A DNA stretch of 64,000 nucleotides from Anaerospora hongkongensis (GTDB lineage: Bacteria > Bacillota > Negativicutes > Sporomusales > DSM-15969), in assembly GCF_004339805.1 (NCBI RefSeq), contig NZ_SLUI01000008.1, positions 62,001 to 126,000 on the forward strand, in the 5' to 3' direction. Each line of letters begins with the position of its first letter. Position 1 is the stretch's first letter. Shown here one piece after another: positions 33,598 to 43,790 of this stretch. The notes under the pieces are model-generated. The model was not told the origin of the DNA. It made no database searches and saw only the letters and a list, made by a program, of their open reading frames with translations. Made by a program: the position numbers and the translations under genes.

Positions 33598-34725
33598 TTA
33601 TACCAATACTACCATATTATCGCGATGGATAACTTCATCATATAGTTTGCTGCCCAGCTTTTCTATTATATCCTGAGTCCGGACACCAGCAATTTTACGC
33701 ACATCATCGGAGCCGTAATTGACCACGCCACGGGCTATTTCCCTGCCTTCACTGTTTAAAACGCGGATGGTGCTGCCTTGCTCAAATTCTCCGTCAACCT
33801 CAGTAATCCCGGCAGGCAGCAAGCTGGAGCCGGTAGTGACAATAGCCTGCTCGCAGCCTTTGTCAACAACCACCGAGCCGCGAATCCGGGCCCCAAATGC
33901 CAGCCAGCGCTTCCGGATATGCAGCCGGCTCTCCTTGGATAAAAATAAAGTCCCTACATTTGAGCCGCTCAGCACTTCCCTCACCACGCCATCACGGAAG
34001 CCTGAGGCAATAACCATCACCACCCCGGAATTAACGGCGATTTTCGCAGCTTGTATTTTGGTGTACATCCCGCCGGTACCGCGCATTGATCCCGGACCAC
34101 CGGCTAAATCCTCAAGTTCAGGCGTAATATCACTGATCTCAGGAATCAGGGCGGCTGTCGGGTCACTTTGCGGGTTAGCGGTAAAAACCCCTTCTACATC
34201 AGACAGAATAATCAATACATCGGCGTCAACAATACTTGCAACCATTGCCGAAAGAGTATCATTATCACCGATCTTCAACTCATCTACCGCTACGGCATCA
34301 TTTTCATTAATGATAGGAATTACACCCATACTCAGCAGTGTCAATAGTGTATTGCGGGAATTAGCATAGCGTTTTCGATTAACGGAATCCTCCCTGGTCA
34401 AAAGAACCTGAGCAACAATTTGACCGTATTCACCAAAAATCTTTTCATACGTATGGAGCAATATCCCTTGTCCCACCGCAGCGGCAGCCTGCTTTTCCGG
34501 TATCGTCTTAGGCTTTTCTTTCAATCCCAGACGATCCATGCCGGCACTTACCGCTCCTGAGGTTACTAAGATAATTTCCTTACCCTGATTCGCTAGATCC
34601 GCTAGCTCTCGCACCAGATTTTCGATCCGCTGAAAGTTTAGTTTTCCCGTTGAATGGCTCAGCGTACTAGTCCCTACTTTGATGACAATCCGCTTTGCAG
34701 TAGGAATATTGCTTCTGGTAAGCAT
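33598..34725 (-). CDS. proB: glutamate 5-kinase with PUA domain
   Basis: A 375-residue enzyme phosphorylating glutamate in proline synthesis. Amino-acid-kinase domain (RIVIKVGTSTLSH, VTSGAVSAGMDRLGL, PIINENDAVAVDELKIGDND, GTGGMYTKIQAAKIA) followed by a C-terminal PUA domain (about 280-360; KRWLAFGARIRGSVVVDKG). ProB is usually feedback-inhibited by proline. ATG 34725 follows GGGGAGAGGATT. It appears to be read from the obgE-yhbY transcript. Confidence 0.96.
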   Translation of the reverse strand: MLTRSNIPTAKRIVIKVGTSTLSHSTGKLNFQRIENLVRELADLANQGKEIILVTSGAVSAGMDRLGLKEKPKTIPEKQAAAAVGQGILLHTYEKIFGEYGQIVAQVLLTREDSVNRKRYANSRNTLLTLLSMGVIPIINENDAVAVDELKIGDNDTLSAMVASIVDADVLIILSDVEGVFTANPQSDPTAALIPEISDITPELEDLAGGPGSMRGTGGMYTKIQAAKIAVNSGVVMVIASGFRDGVVREVLSGSNVGTLFLSKESRLHIRKRWLAFGARIRGSVVVDKGCEQAIVTTGSSLLPAGITEVDGEFEQGSTIRVLNSEGREIARGVVNYGSDDVRKIAGVRTQDIIEKLGSKLYDEVIHRDNMVVLV

Positions 34726-34737
34726 AATCCTCTCCCC

Positions 34738-35031
34738 TTATGACGGCAGCTCTATCCGGCTTTTTTCTTCATTGCGCTTGTATAAAAGCCCGTTGCGGCC
34801 AATTACCTGCACTAATTGTGCGCCTGTTTCCTCTGCTAAATATTGGAGCGCATCCTTTGGCTCTTCCGGGCAATTACGCAGCACCCGTACTTTTATCAGT
34901 TCACGGGCCTGTAGAGCGTCTTGTGCGCTTTGTGCCACCGAGTCAACTACACCGCCTTTGCCGATCTGTACAACCGGATCAAGTACACTGCCCATTGCCC
35001 GTAAATGTCGTTTTTGTTTTCCTGTCAGCAT
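34738..35031 (-). CDS. yhbY: ribosome assembly RNA-binding protein YhbY
   Basis: A 97-residue CRM-domain protein (LTGKQKRHLRAMGSVLDPVVQIGKGGV ends LTGKQ and GKGGV; RELIKVRVLRNC; GRNGLLYKRN). YhbY associates with pre-50S particles. ATG 35031 gives the usual MLTGKQ start, but a TTG at 35043 is closer to GGGAG; either may be used. It sits between obgE and proB. Confidence 0.88.
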   Translation of the reverse strand: MLTGKQKRHLRAMGSVLDPVVQIGKGGVVDSVAQSAQDALQARELIKVRVLRNCPEEPKDALQYLAEETGAQLVQVIGRNGLLYKRNEEKSRIELPS

Positions 35032-35051
35032 ATCTAGTCCCAAACTCTCCC

Positions 35052-36335
<1,284 letters not shown>

Positions 36336-36396
36336 TTAATGTGGAATCCAAAAAATACCTGCTTACTTTAATATGTACGGGTCAGCCATTTTCTAC

Positions 36397-36621
36397 TCAT
36401 GCTCCTGCTTTCAACTGACCGGTTAATTCTTCTGCCTTGACTGTCAGCTCTTCTGTCACCAGACGGTTAGGATCTTTTGACAGTTCTTCAATATATATGA
36501 GCGCCTTATCCATTTTGCCTAATTGAATCATGGCATGAATAACCTGTAGATGATTAATAAAATCATGGCGTTGCATTTTCAACAACAGGAGCACTTCCTC
36601 CTGTACTTCAAGTTTAGCCAT
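36397..36621 (-). CDS. short Spo0B-like sensor/phosphotransfer domain protein
   Basis: A 74-residue helical protein with the Spo0B helical-hairpin pattern VLLLLKMQRHDFINHLQVIHAMIQLG (ends VLLLL and AMIQLG), where the histidine in RHDFINHLQ matches the phosphoacceptor helix. Bacillus Spo0B has about 190 residues with a second ATPase-like domain; this one keeps only the dimerisation/phosphotransfer hairpin. Its place between rpmA and obgE is the same as that of spo0B in Bacillus, which supports orthology. Whether it passes phosphate in a sporulation relay is unknown. Confidence 0.78.
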   Translation of the reverse strand: MAKLEVQEEVLLLLKMQRHDFINHLQVIHAMIQLGKMDKALIYIEELSKDPNRLVTEELTVKAEELTGQLKAGA

Positions 36622-36724
36622 ACATCGATCAGTCCTTCCTTATTATCGACACAATGTTATCTTCTTCGCTTAATATAGTAAAAATCCTACCAAGAGAAGG
36701 TCGCTCACGATAAAAAGGATAAAA

Positions 36725-36760
36725 AAAAAGCAAAAACCTGCGGCGGTATGCCGCAGGTCA
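36725..36760 (-). terminator. intrinsic terminator after rpmA
   Basis: Nine-base GC-rich arms (36736-36744 with 36750-36758) and a long U tract on the minus strand. Confidence 0.9.
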
Positions 36761-36773
36761 AGACTTTATAGGA

Positions 36774-37067
36774 TTACATTGCAGTTTCTTCTACAGGATA
36801 TACGCTTACCTGACGGTCAACGCGGCCTTTACGTTCAAAAGAAACTTTCCCTGCGATTTTAGCAAATAGCGTATCATCGCTGCCAATGCCTACATTATGT
36901 CCTGGATGGAATTTAGTGCCACGTTGACGGACGATAATGCTGCCGGCAGTTACAACTTCGCCTGCCTGGCGTTTTACACCAAGACGTTGAGCAGCACTGT
37001 CACGACCGTTCCGTGAACTACCAACACCTTTTTTATGCGCAAATAACTGAAGGTCAAATTTAAACAT
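36774..37067 (-). CDS. rpmA: 50S ribosomal protein L27
   Basis: A 97-residue L27 with the Firmicutes N-terminal extension [14 protein letters not shown]; the LQLFA-HKKG site is where the Prp protease cuts to expose the residues that reach the peptidyl transferase centre. Conserved core [18 protein letters not shown] and [19 protein letters not shown] 37067 lies 8 bp after AGGAGG. Prp is encoded just upstream. Confidence 0.97.
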   Translation of the reverse strand: MFKFDLQLFAHKKGVGSSRNGRDSAAQRLGVKRQAGEVVTAGSIIVRQRGTKFHPGHNVGIGSDDTLFAKIAGKVSFERKGRVDRQVSVYPVEETAM

Positions 37068-37072
37068 CTCAT

Positions 37073-37393
37073 TCACCTCCTGTGTTCTTGAATTTGAACA
37101 CTTTTAGGATAAGTGCCGGCGATTTCCTTGATCCCAAGCAACATAGTTTCAAGAATAGCCTGCGTTCGTTCATCCGGCGGACCGGTTAGTTCCATAAGAA
37201 GTCTTCCGCTCGTGATTTCAAGTTTCATTTGGCGTTGTAAACAGCGATCAAGCCCTAAAACAGCAGCCTGCGTCAATGCAGATACACCGGCACAGACAAT
37301 GTCCTGTCCTTTGGGAGCAGTATTGGCATGTCCGCTTACGCGAAATCCAATTATGCTTTCCTCTGCTTCTCGCGTAATCTGTACTTTAATCAT
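37073..37393 (-). CDS. prp: ribosomal-processing cysteine protease Prp
   Basis: A 106-residue YsxB/DUF464 protein. The catalytic pair is the His of FRVSGHA (near 22) and the Cys of [10 protein letters not shown] (near 34). It cleaves the N-terminal extension of L27. Starts within the rplU stop (TAATG) and ends a few bases before rpmA, so the three genes are translationally linked. Confidence 0.95.
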   Translation of the reverse strand: MIKVQITREAEESIIGFRVSGHANTAPKGQDIVCAGVSALTQAAVLGLDRCLQRQMKLEITSGRLLMELTGPPDERTQAILETMLLGIKEIAGTYPKSVQIQEHRR

Positions 37394-37704
37394 TAAGCTT
37401 CGATCTTTTCAATCACAACTTTAGTGAAAGGCTGACGATGGCCTTGACGTTTGCGGTAGTTGGATTTGGCTTTGTATTTGAAGACAAGAATCTTCTTTCC
37501 TTTGCCATGTTCAACTACTTTCGCAGTAACTTTAGCTCCTGCTACTAACGGTCTGCCGATTACGACTTCGCCTTCTTTAACTACAGTCAGAACACGGCCA
37601 AATTCAACCGCTTCTCCTTGATTAGCTTCCAGCTTTTCGATCGTTACTACATCGCCTTCAGTTACACGGTATTGTTTACCGCCTGTTTCGATAATTGCGT
37701 ACAT
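37393..37704 (-). CDS. rplU: 50S ribosomal protein L21
   Basis: A 103-residue L21 ([56 protein letters not shown] with the basic RNA-binding end). Strong GGGAGGTG ribosome site. First gene of rplU-prp-rpmA behind the L21 leader. Confidence 0.97.
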   Translation of the reverse strand: MYAIIETGGKQYRVTEGDVVTIEKLEANQGEAVEFGRVLTVVKEGEVVIGRPLVAGAKVTAKVVEHGKGKKILVFKYKAKSNYRKRQGHRQPFTKVVIEKIEA

Positions 37705-37715
37705 GATTACACCTC

Positions 37716-37800
37716 CCTTGCTTATATACTCGCCGAATACGGTATCCTTACGGATTTTAAAACCTCTCCGTGCGGTTTGGGACAGTAAGTATAGGTACTT
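37716..37800 (-). promoter_or_regulatory. L21-type ribosomal protein leader RNA
   Basis: Between promoter and rplU the minus strand has CCGCACGGAGAGG, TTTTAAAATCC and CCGTAAGGATACCG, forming short hairpins that resemble the Firmicutes L21 leader. Probably feedback regulation by L21 or L27; the match is from memory. Confidence 0.65.
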
Positions 37801-37810
37801 ACATCATGAA

Positions 37811-37839
37811 ATTGTAACATACTGCCAGCTTGTTGTCAA
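37811..37839 (-). promoter_or_regulatory. promoter of rplU-prp-rpmA
   Basis: TTGACA (37834-37839) and TACAAT (37811-37816), 17-bp spacer. Confidence 0.85.
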
Positions 37840-37886
37840 TAATTCGTAGTACCTTGGCCGCATTATATTTGAGGCAGGTTGAGGTA

Positions 37887-39329
37887 CTAGTCCTTAACGG
37901 ACAGTATGGAAAAACTTTCGGCATGCTGCGACGGCGCCGCCTCAATCGTAATCGTCCGGGAAAACTCTTGTTCAAACCGTTCTTTTTCCCCTTTGCGCAG
38001 CAATATCTCTGCTACCCGGGGATGAACCTGTACCAGCAGATTCCCTTTTACATGCTGCCGGTGAACAAGATGCCGCAGCTTGCGCAGCACATGAATTGCC
38101 ACTGTTTCGGCTGACATGATCCGCCCCCGGCCTTCACAGCAGGGACATTCATTATACAAAGATTGATCCATATTCTGTCTGGCTTTTTTCCGGGTCATCT
38201 CAACGAGTCCCAGGCTGGTAAGACCTAAAATACTTGTCTTAGTCCGGTCTTCTTTTACCCTTTGCTCCAGTGCTGCTAAGACGGCCTTTTTTTGCTCTTC
38301 CTTATCCATATCGATAAAGTCAATAATAATGATCCCGCCAATATCCCGCAGTCTGATCTGACGGGCAATTTCTGCCGCCGCCTCGAGGTTGGTTTGAAAA
38401 ACAGTCTCAGATAAACTGGTACGTCCGACAAACTTCCCGGTATTTACATCAATAACCGTCAGGGCTTCGGTATGATCAATCACAATATAACCGCCGCATT
38501 TCAGCCAGATTTTTCGTTTGGCCAGCTGCTCAATTTCCTCAGCTATGTTATAAAAAGAAAAAATATCCTCCGCTCCCTGATACAGCTGTACCCGCTGCAC
38601 CAGCTCCGGTGAACTGAAATTCAGCAAATCACATACCCGTCCGTATGCTTCCCGGCTGTCAAGAATAAACTCGGCCACATCAGGCGACAAATAGTCGCGA
38701 ACAATACGGATGACTAAATCCACATCACGAAACAACAGCGCCGGAGCGGCCGAACGCTTTGCTCTCGCCGTGAGAGCGTTCCAAAAATTCAACAAATACG
38801 CAATATCTTTGGCAATATCATCTTCACTTTTTCCTTGAGCCACTGTGCGTACGATTAACCCCATTCCCTGAGGGCGCACATTTTCGGCAACCTGTTTCAG
38901 GCGCTCCCGCTCCGCCTCGCTGTCAATCCGCCGAGAAATACCGATATAATCTACTGTCGGCATTAATACGACGAATCGCCCGGGCAAAGTAATCTGTGTA
39001 GTCACGCGAGGTCCCTTTGTCCCCATCGCATCCTTGACAATTTGCACAACTATTTCCTGACCTGCGGTTACGTTGGGGCGTTGTCCGCCAGAATCAGAAG
39101 CTGTGCGTGGTAGATCTCCCAAATATAAAAATGCATTTTTATCCCGGCCAATATCGACAAATGCAGCTTGCATACCAGGTAAAATATTTTTAACTTTACC
39201 TTTATAAATATTGCCAACAATGTGTCCGCTTTCGCTGCGTTCAACGGAAACTTCCGCCAAGTGTCCATTTTCGACCAGCGCCATACGCGTTTCTTCCGCC
39301 ATGATATTGGCAATAATCGTCTTTGTCAT
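37887..39329 (-). CDS. rng: ribonuclease G (Rne/Rng family)
   Basis: A 480-residue endoribonuclease. N-terminal S1 domain (GNIYKGKVKNILPGMQAAFVDIG, ends GNIYK and FVDIG), 5'-sensor and DNase-I-like core with the catalytic aspartates (TVIDVNTGKFVG and IIIIDFIDM), then the zinc-link CPCCEGRGR. It processes 16S rRNA and degrades mRNA. Length fits RNase G; no RNase E scaffold tail. GGGGGAGGGGC lies before the ATG. It is followed by no terminator that I can see. Confidence 0.95.
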   Translation of the reverse strand: MTKTIIANIMAEETRMALVENGHLAEVSVERSESGHIVGNIYKGKVKNILPGMQAAFVDIGRDKNAFLYLGDLPRTASDSGGQRPNVTAGQEIVVQIVKDAMGTKGPRVTTQITLPGRFVVLMPTVDYIGISRRIDSEAERERLKQVAENVRPQGMGLIVRTVAQGKSEDDIAKDIAYLLNFWNALTARAKRSAAPALLFRDVDLVIRIVRDYLSPDVAEFILDSREAYGRVCDLLNFSSPELVQRVQLYQGAEDIFSFYNIAEEIEQLAKRKIWLKCGGYIVIDHTEALTVIDVNTGKFVGRTSLSETVFQTNLEAAAEIARQIRLRDIGGIIIIDFIDMDKEEQKKAVLAALEQRVKEDRTKTSILGLTSLGLVEMTRKKARQNMDQSLYNECPCCEGRGRIMSAETVAIHVLRKLRHLVHRQHVKGNLLVQVHPRVAEILLRKGEKERFEQEFSRTITIEAAPSQHAESFSILSVKD

Positions 39330-39351
39330 GCCCCTCCCCCCTCGTACAGCG

Positions 39352-40053
39352 CTACACTACTTCCATGGGTGTTATCCGCCGCTCGTCATCGGCAATCAAC
39401 AATTCCTGTCTGTCAATAAACGCACTATCCTTTTTGACAGGCAGTCCATACGTGTCAACCAGAACTGCAAGTACTTCGCCCGGCTTAACGCTGCCGGTAG
39501 GAGTCATCCGTATGCATAAACGGATTTCAAGTTCTGCCCCTTTCATCACCGCTGTCGCTTCACAGTCCATATATTGCTTAACATCGATTTCGCGCCGTCC
39601 TTTTGGTGATTCTCGTACATAGATCGTACTTTGTGCTGAATTAAAAGCGTCTAGTGCAGCTTGAATAGCGGCATTATCAGCTCCATCTACGAGCGGAACA
39701 GTCAGACTGAAAACCGACAGGTTAACAGCAGCCATTAATGCCGGTGTTCTGTCAGCAATATATTTCAATCGCCTAAGAACGATCCCTTCCGGCAGTTGCT
39801 CCTCCAGCCGTGCTTTAATCACTTGTGGTTCCAGCGTCTCGGACAAATCCATATCCATATATTCAACCCGGCTTGCCACACCTACACTTAAAGCCGAAGC
39901 ATAGGCAACCTTCATATGGGGGTTGAAGCCTTCCGAATAGGCAACAGGCAGCTTGGAGCGCCGCACGGCGCGCTCAATCGTACGGGCATAGTCCAAATGC
40001 GATAAGAAGCGAATCTCATCACCTTTGCTGATTTCCAGCCTTACTTTTGCCAT
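39352..40053 (-). CDS. DUF2344 radical-SAM-associated protein (TIGR03936 type)
   Basis: A 233-residue protein with LEISKGDEIRFLSHLDYARTIERAVRRSKLPVAYSEGFNPH (ends LEISKGDE and SEGFNPH), the hallmark of the TIGR03936 family that goes with the TIGR03960 radical SAM protein, either fused or, as here, as the next gene with a one-base overlap. The function of the pair is not established; it is thought to act on RNA or the ribosome because it is often next to rng and rplU, as it is here. Confidence 0.9.
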   Translation of the reverse strand: MAKVRLEISKGDEIRFLSHLDYARTIERAVRRSKLPVAYSEGFNPHMKVAYASALSVGVASRVEYMDMDLSETLEPQVIKARLEEQLPEGIVLRRLKYIADRTPALMAAVNLSVFSLTVPLVDGADNAAIQAALDAFNSAQSTIYVRESPKGRREIDVKQYMDCEATAVMKGAELEIRLCIRMTPTGSVKPGEVLAVLVDTYGLPVKKDSAFIDRQELLIADDERRITPMEVV

Positions 40054-41906
40054 TATGCTCTCGCCTCCCAATCAATTACTGCCACGCCTAAATCAGGACA
40101 CACCCCGCAGGTTCCACACACATCCCGGCGACAGTCAATTGTAGCATCCTGGGCCACTGCCCGGTCATATTCCTGCAGCAAATATTCTTTATGTACCGCA
40201 GATTCCAGATGATCCCACGGCAGCAGTTCATCATTGGACCTCTCCCGGTTAGCATAAAATGCCGGGTCCAGTCCGACGTCTGCAAAAGCCTGCATCCATA
40301 CATCATAACGGAAATGTTCGGTCCAGCCGTCATATTTGGCACCGTTACGCCAGGCGGCAAGAATAACCTGACTAAGCCTGCGGTCGCCTCTGGCAAATAC
40401 GCCTTCCAAAAAGCTTGTCCGTGCATCATGATAGTTATAAGAAATGTTGCGGTCCCGAATGAGCGACCGTAAGTATTGCTGTTTGCGTTCGATTTCAGCA
40501 ACCGTATTTTGACCAAACCACTGAAAAGCCGTATGAGATTTTGGTACAAAGGATGAAACGCCGATGGTCACTTTAGCACCGCGTTTTCCCTTTACCTCCC
40601 GGTACAAGTCCAAGACTTTATATGCCAAATCGGCAATTCCCTTAATATCTTCATCTGTCTCGGTCGGCAAACCAATCATGAAATACAGTTTGACGGAAGA
40701 CCAGCCTGCTTGAAAAGCAGAGCTTACCGCATCTTCAAAGTTCTTCTCAGTTACGCCTTTATTAATTACATCACGGAGCCGTTGGCTGCCGGCTTCAGGA
40801 GCGAACGTAAGCCCGCTTTTTCTTACCTGCTGCACTTCCTGGGCTAATTGAATCGAAAAGCTGTCAATGCGTAAGGACGGCAGTGATACACTGACACCTT
40901 GATCTTTAAACTGTTCAATCAGCTTTGTCACCAATTCATGCAGACAGGAGTAATCCGCCGAACTGAGTGAGGTTAAGGATATCTCACTATAGCCAGTATT
41001 GTCGATAATTTGCTGCGCCTGCTTCAACAACGTTTCCGGTTTCCGTTCCCGCACAGGGCGATACAGCATGCCGGCTTGACAGAACCGGCAGCCGCGGGTA
41101 CACCCACGAAACAGCTCAATTACGGCCCGGTCATGAACAACGTCCAGATATGGCATAACCGGCTTCGTCGGATAATCAACCGTTTCTAGATCTTTGACAA
41201 TCCGTTTTACGATTTTCGCTTTTGCTTCCGGACGATTGGGTGCTATTTTTTCCAGTGTTCCGTCCTGATGATAAGAAACATCATAAAACGCCGGTACATA
41301 TATTCCTTCAAACTGAGCTATCTTTCTCAGCAAACCCTGGCGTCCTTCTGGTTTGCCGGCTTTTTTCCACGCTGCCACACATTCGGCAATTTCCTCTATG
41401 GCTTCTTCCGATTCGCCAAGCGAGAAGAAGTCGATAAAGTCAGCAATCGGTTCGCCATTATACGAGCAGGGACCGCCAACGATGATAAACGGATGCTCGT
41501 CAGTTCTTTCTGCCGACAATAATGGTATGCCTGCCAAATCAAGCATATTGATTATATTGGTATAGCTCAGCTCATATTGCAGCGTAAAGCCGACTACATC
41601 GAACTCCTTGACCGGACGAAAGCTCTCCAGCGTATGCAGGGGAATATCAGCGGCCCGCATTTCCGCTTCCATATCAACCCAGGGTGCAAATACGCGCTCT
41701 GCTGCCGTGTCAGGACGGCGATTCAAAATATGATACAGAATTTTCAAGCCCAGATGAGACATCCCGACCTCATAAACATCAGGAAAAGCCAGGGCGAAAG
41801 TAACATCTACCGTCTCATGGTCTTTTTTTATACTGTTCCATTCGTGTCCGGTATAGCGGGAAGGCTTGGACACCCGGTTCAAAATAGCAGGATCAAGTTG
41901 TATCAT
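40053..41906 (-). CDS. TIGR03960 family B12-binding-like radical SAM protein
   Basis: A 617-residue protein. N-terminal cobalamin-binding-like domain (FALAFPDVYEVGMSHLGLKILYHIL) and a radical SAM core with the cluster motif RGCTRGCRFCQAGMLYRP (CxxxCxxC). The C-terminus has a CGTCGVC motif that could hold a further cluster. ATG 41906 after GGAGGTACGTA is chosen over an upstream frame opening. Works presumably with the DUF2344 partner; substrate unknown. Confidence 0.92.
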   Translation of the reverse strand: MIQLDPAILNRVSKPSRYTGHEWNSIKKDHETVDVTFALAFPDVYEVGMSHLGLKILYHILNRRPDTAAERVFAPWVDMEAEMRAADIPLHTLESFRPVKEFDVVGFTLQYELSYTNIINMLDLAGIPLLSAERTDEHPFIIVGGPCSYNGEPIADFIDFFSLGESEEAIEEIAECVAAWKKAGKPEGRQGLLRKIAQFEGIYVPAFYDVSYHQDGTLEKIAPNRPEAKAKIVKRIVKDLETVDYPTKPVMPYLDVVHDRAVIELFRGCTRGCRFCQAGMLYRPVRERKPETLLKQAQQIIDNTGYSEISLTSLSSADYSCLHELVTKLIEQFKDQGVSVSLPSLRIDSFSIQLAQEVQQVRKSGLTFAPEAGSQRLRDVINKGVTEKNFEDAVSSAFQAGWSSVKLYFMIGLPTETDEDIKGIADLAYKVLDLYREVKGKRGAKVTIGVSSFVPKSHTAFQWFGQNTVAEIERKQQYLRSLIRDRNISYNYHDARTSFLEGVFARGDRRLSQVILAAWRNGAKYDGWTEHFRYDVWMQAFADVGLDPAFYANRERSNDELLPWDHLESAVHKEYLLQEYDRAVAQDATIDCRRDVCGTCGVCPDLGVAVIDWEARA

Positions 41907-42021
41907 TACGTACCTCCATATGCAATCACTATAAAATAGTATTACCAAGAATTAGCATATTAAAATGCAAAGTGTTACGACAAAAAACATCATAAGCTTT
42001 ATGAATGTTCTATGATAAAAG

Positions 42022-42048
42022 AAAAAATCCTGCCCCTTGAGCAGGATT
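42022..42048 (-). terminator. intrinsic terminator after spoIVFB
   Basis: Eight-base arms 42026-42033 and 42041-42048 with a U-rich tail, overlapping the spoIVFB stop. Confidence 0.85.
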
Positions 42049-42922
42049 ACTGCAAAATATCAAATAGCGTAGCCGAAATTCCTTTCTTTGTCAATACTTC
42101 CCATAATTCGGTTTCGGTAACCTGCCCCTGTACTGCCAGGCTTTCATCTACCACAATAACAAGATAATATTGCTCAGGCTGAAAGTGCTTCATTACTTCT
42201 TTGATTGGCATGGAGCCTACGGCAGTGAAATGAGCCGTAGACATGATCCCCTTAGCGGTGAGCAACTCTTTTTTGTGTGCTAATACACGCATGGTTCGAA
42301 AGCCGGCAATCTGTGTCTCTGCTCTGGCCGAGGCAAAAAGAAAAATACCTGCTGCAATAAACGTTACATTAACTGTGCCGCTTAAGCCAAAGTCTGCAAG
42401 GGAATAACCCAGTAAGCCCAGGCTGATTCCTTTGCTGACAGTAACCACAATTTGCGTAGCCCTGCCATAATCCAAAACCCGGCACAGCCACGCCCGGAAG
42501 ATTCGCCCGCCGTCCAAAGGGAGCGCCGGTAAAAGGTTAAAGCAAGCCAGCATAATATTCACTTGCAGAAAAAAAGCCCACTCTTCATGGCGATAAGCAA
42601 ACTTAGTCATCATCAGGTGGGTGAACGCAGCTAATACCAGACTGCACAGTGGTCCGGCAGCAGCAATGAGCATGTCTTGGACCGGAGCAGCTTCATTCAG
42701 GCGATCAATACGCGCTACTCCGCCAAAAGGCAGCAATTCAATCTCTCGTACCTTAAATCCCAGCAGATGAGCTGTCCCCGCATGCGCAAGCTCATGGCAA
42801 ATAATCGCTCCAAAAACGATCAACACCTTGCCAAGCATTCCTGCCAATGCAAACAAACCCAAAAGCACTAAAAACCAGTTATTTAATATAATTTGGGTTC
42901 CTGCCACCTTTCCGGTGTGCAA
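42047..42922 (-). CDS. spoIVFB: SpoIVFB-like M50 intramembrane metalloprotease
   Basis: A 291-residue site-2 protease family member: HExxH in ICHELAHA (H43, E44, H47), the third ligand in LPLDGGRIFRAWL, about six membrane helices, and a C-terminal region resembling a CBS-type domain (STAHFTAVGSMPIKEVMKHF). In Bacillus SpoIVFB cuts pro-sigma-K in the mother cell under control of SpoIVFA. Start is TTG at 42922 after GGGAAGTGAAGG. It follows the spoIVFA-like gene, in the same order as in Bacillus. Confidence 0.9.
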   Translation of the reverse strand: MHTGKVAGTQIILNNWFLVLLGLFALAGMLGKVLIVFGAIICHELAHAGTAHLLGFKVREIELLPFGGVARIDRLNEAAPVQDMLIAAAGPLCSLVLAAFTHLMMTKFAYRHEEWAFFLQVNIMLACFNLLPALPLDGGRIFRAWLCRVLDYGRATQIVVTVSKGISLGLLGYSLADFGLSGTVNVTFIAAGIFLFASARAETQIAGFRTMRVLAHKKELLTAKGIMSTAHFTAVGSMPIKEVMKHFQPEQYYLVIVVDESLAVQGQVTETELWEVLTKKGISATLFDILQ

Positions 42923-42926
42923 ACCT

Positions 42927-43676
42927 TCACTTCCCTTCTTTGTTAGATGAATTAGCCGGAAAATCTCCTTTCAGCCGTGTCATCGGATCAACAGGCTTCC
43001 CTTTTTCCCTTAATTCAAAATATAAGATGGGCCCAGTTGTCATACCGGTTTTACCTGATTTAGCTACGACCTGTCCCTGGCTGACCATATCGCCGGCATT
43101 CACCAGAACTTCTCCCAAATGTCCATAAAGTGTCTCAATTTCCTGTCCATGTTCAATGATCAGGGTCTTGCCGAATTGGGCACTTTCTGTTATTGTTTTG
43201 ACTTTACCGGAAGATGCCGCCTTTACATTCGTACCTGGGAGTGCCTCAAAATTAATGCCTTCATGCATCATTTCCTGTTTTAATACCGGATGCGTCCACC
43301 AGCCAAAGGGAGCAAGTATTTTGCCTTCAACAGGTTTAGACATATACAGCAGCGGATCGGCAGGTTTGGAAACCGTAGTTTGCACCCGTTTCAGCACCAT
43401 TGTATTAAAGCCTTGCGGCGCATAAGGTGCCAGCCGTTCCGCTATATAACCAAAATCGGTCTCAACAGACAGAACATAACGAATGCCGCCTGTTACTGTT
43501 TTGCCGATTGCCGTATCGGAAATCTGGGCAATATAGCCAACCGTAAAAATAAGTGCTGCAACCACAAGCTTTTTCAGCCAGGTATAATCCGGTTCTTCGT
43601 CATATTGCCAGTGATAATCCCGGGCTGACTCACCCCACCGGGTATCTTTTTTCCATTTATTTAACAGCTTTGCCAT
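42927..43676 (-). CDS. spoIVFA: SpoIVFA-like M23/LytM-fold protein
   Basis: A 249-residue protein with one membrane helix (about 34-52) and an extracytoplasmic LytM fold at about 115-235 (GKILAPFGWWTHPVLKQEMMHEGINFEA...GPILYFELREKGKPVDP; ends GKILAP and PVDP). The metal ligands of active M23 peptidases are mostly absent: the HxxxD aspartate is Asn (HEGIN), and the usual HLHFE is ILYFE. So it is likely a non-catalytic binding domain, as in SpoIVFA, which tethers and inhibits SpoIVFB. Five bp separate it from spoIVFB. Confidence 0.85.
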   Translation of the reverse strand: MAKLLNKWKKDTRWGESARDYHWQYDEEPDYTWLKKLVVAALIFTVGYIAQISDTAIGKTVTGGIRYVLSVETDFGYIAERLAPYAPQGFNTMVLKRVQTTVSKPADPLLYMSKPVEGKILAPFGWWTHPVLKQEMMHEGINFEALPGTNVKAASSGKVKTITESAQFGKTLIIEHGQEIETLYGHLGEVLVNAGDMVSQGQVVAKSGKTGMTTGPILYFELREKGKPVDPMTRLKGDFPANSSNKEGK

Positions 43677-43745
43677 TATTCATCCCCCCACATGCAATGG
43701 TCGCCCTTTAGTGAAAAATATATGATCAATACCCGTAAATAGACC

Positions 43746-43780
43746 AAAAAAGTGCACAAGCATAGCTTGTGCACTTTAAG
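43746..43780 (-). terminator. terminator between rodA and spoIVFA
   Basis: Thirteen-base perfect arms (43749-43761 with 43765-43777), 3-nt loop and a U run on the minus strand. Confidence 0.88.
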
Positions 43781-43790
43781 AAGGTAACGA

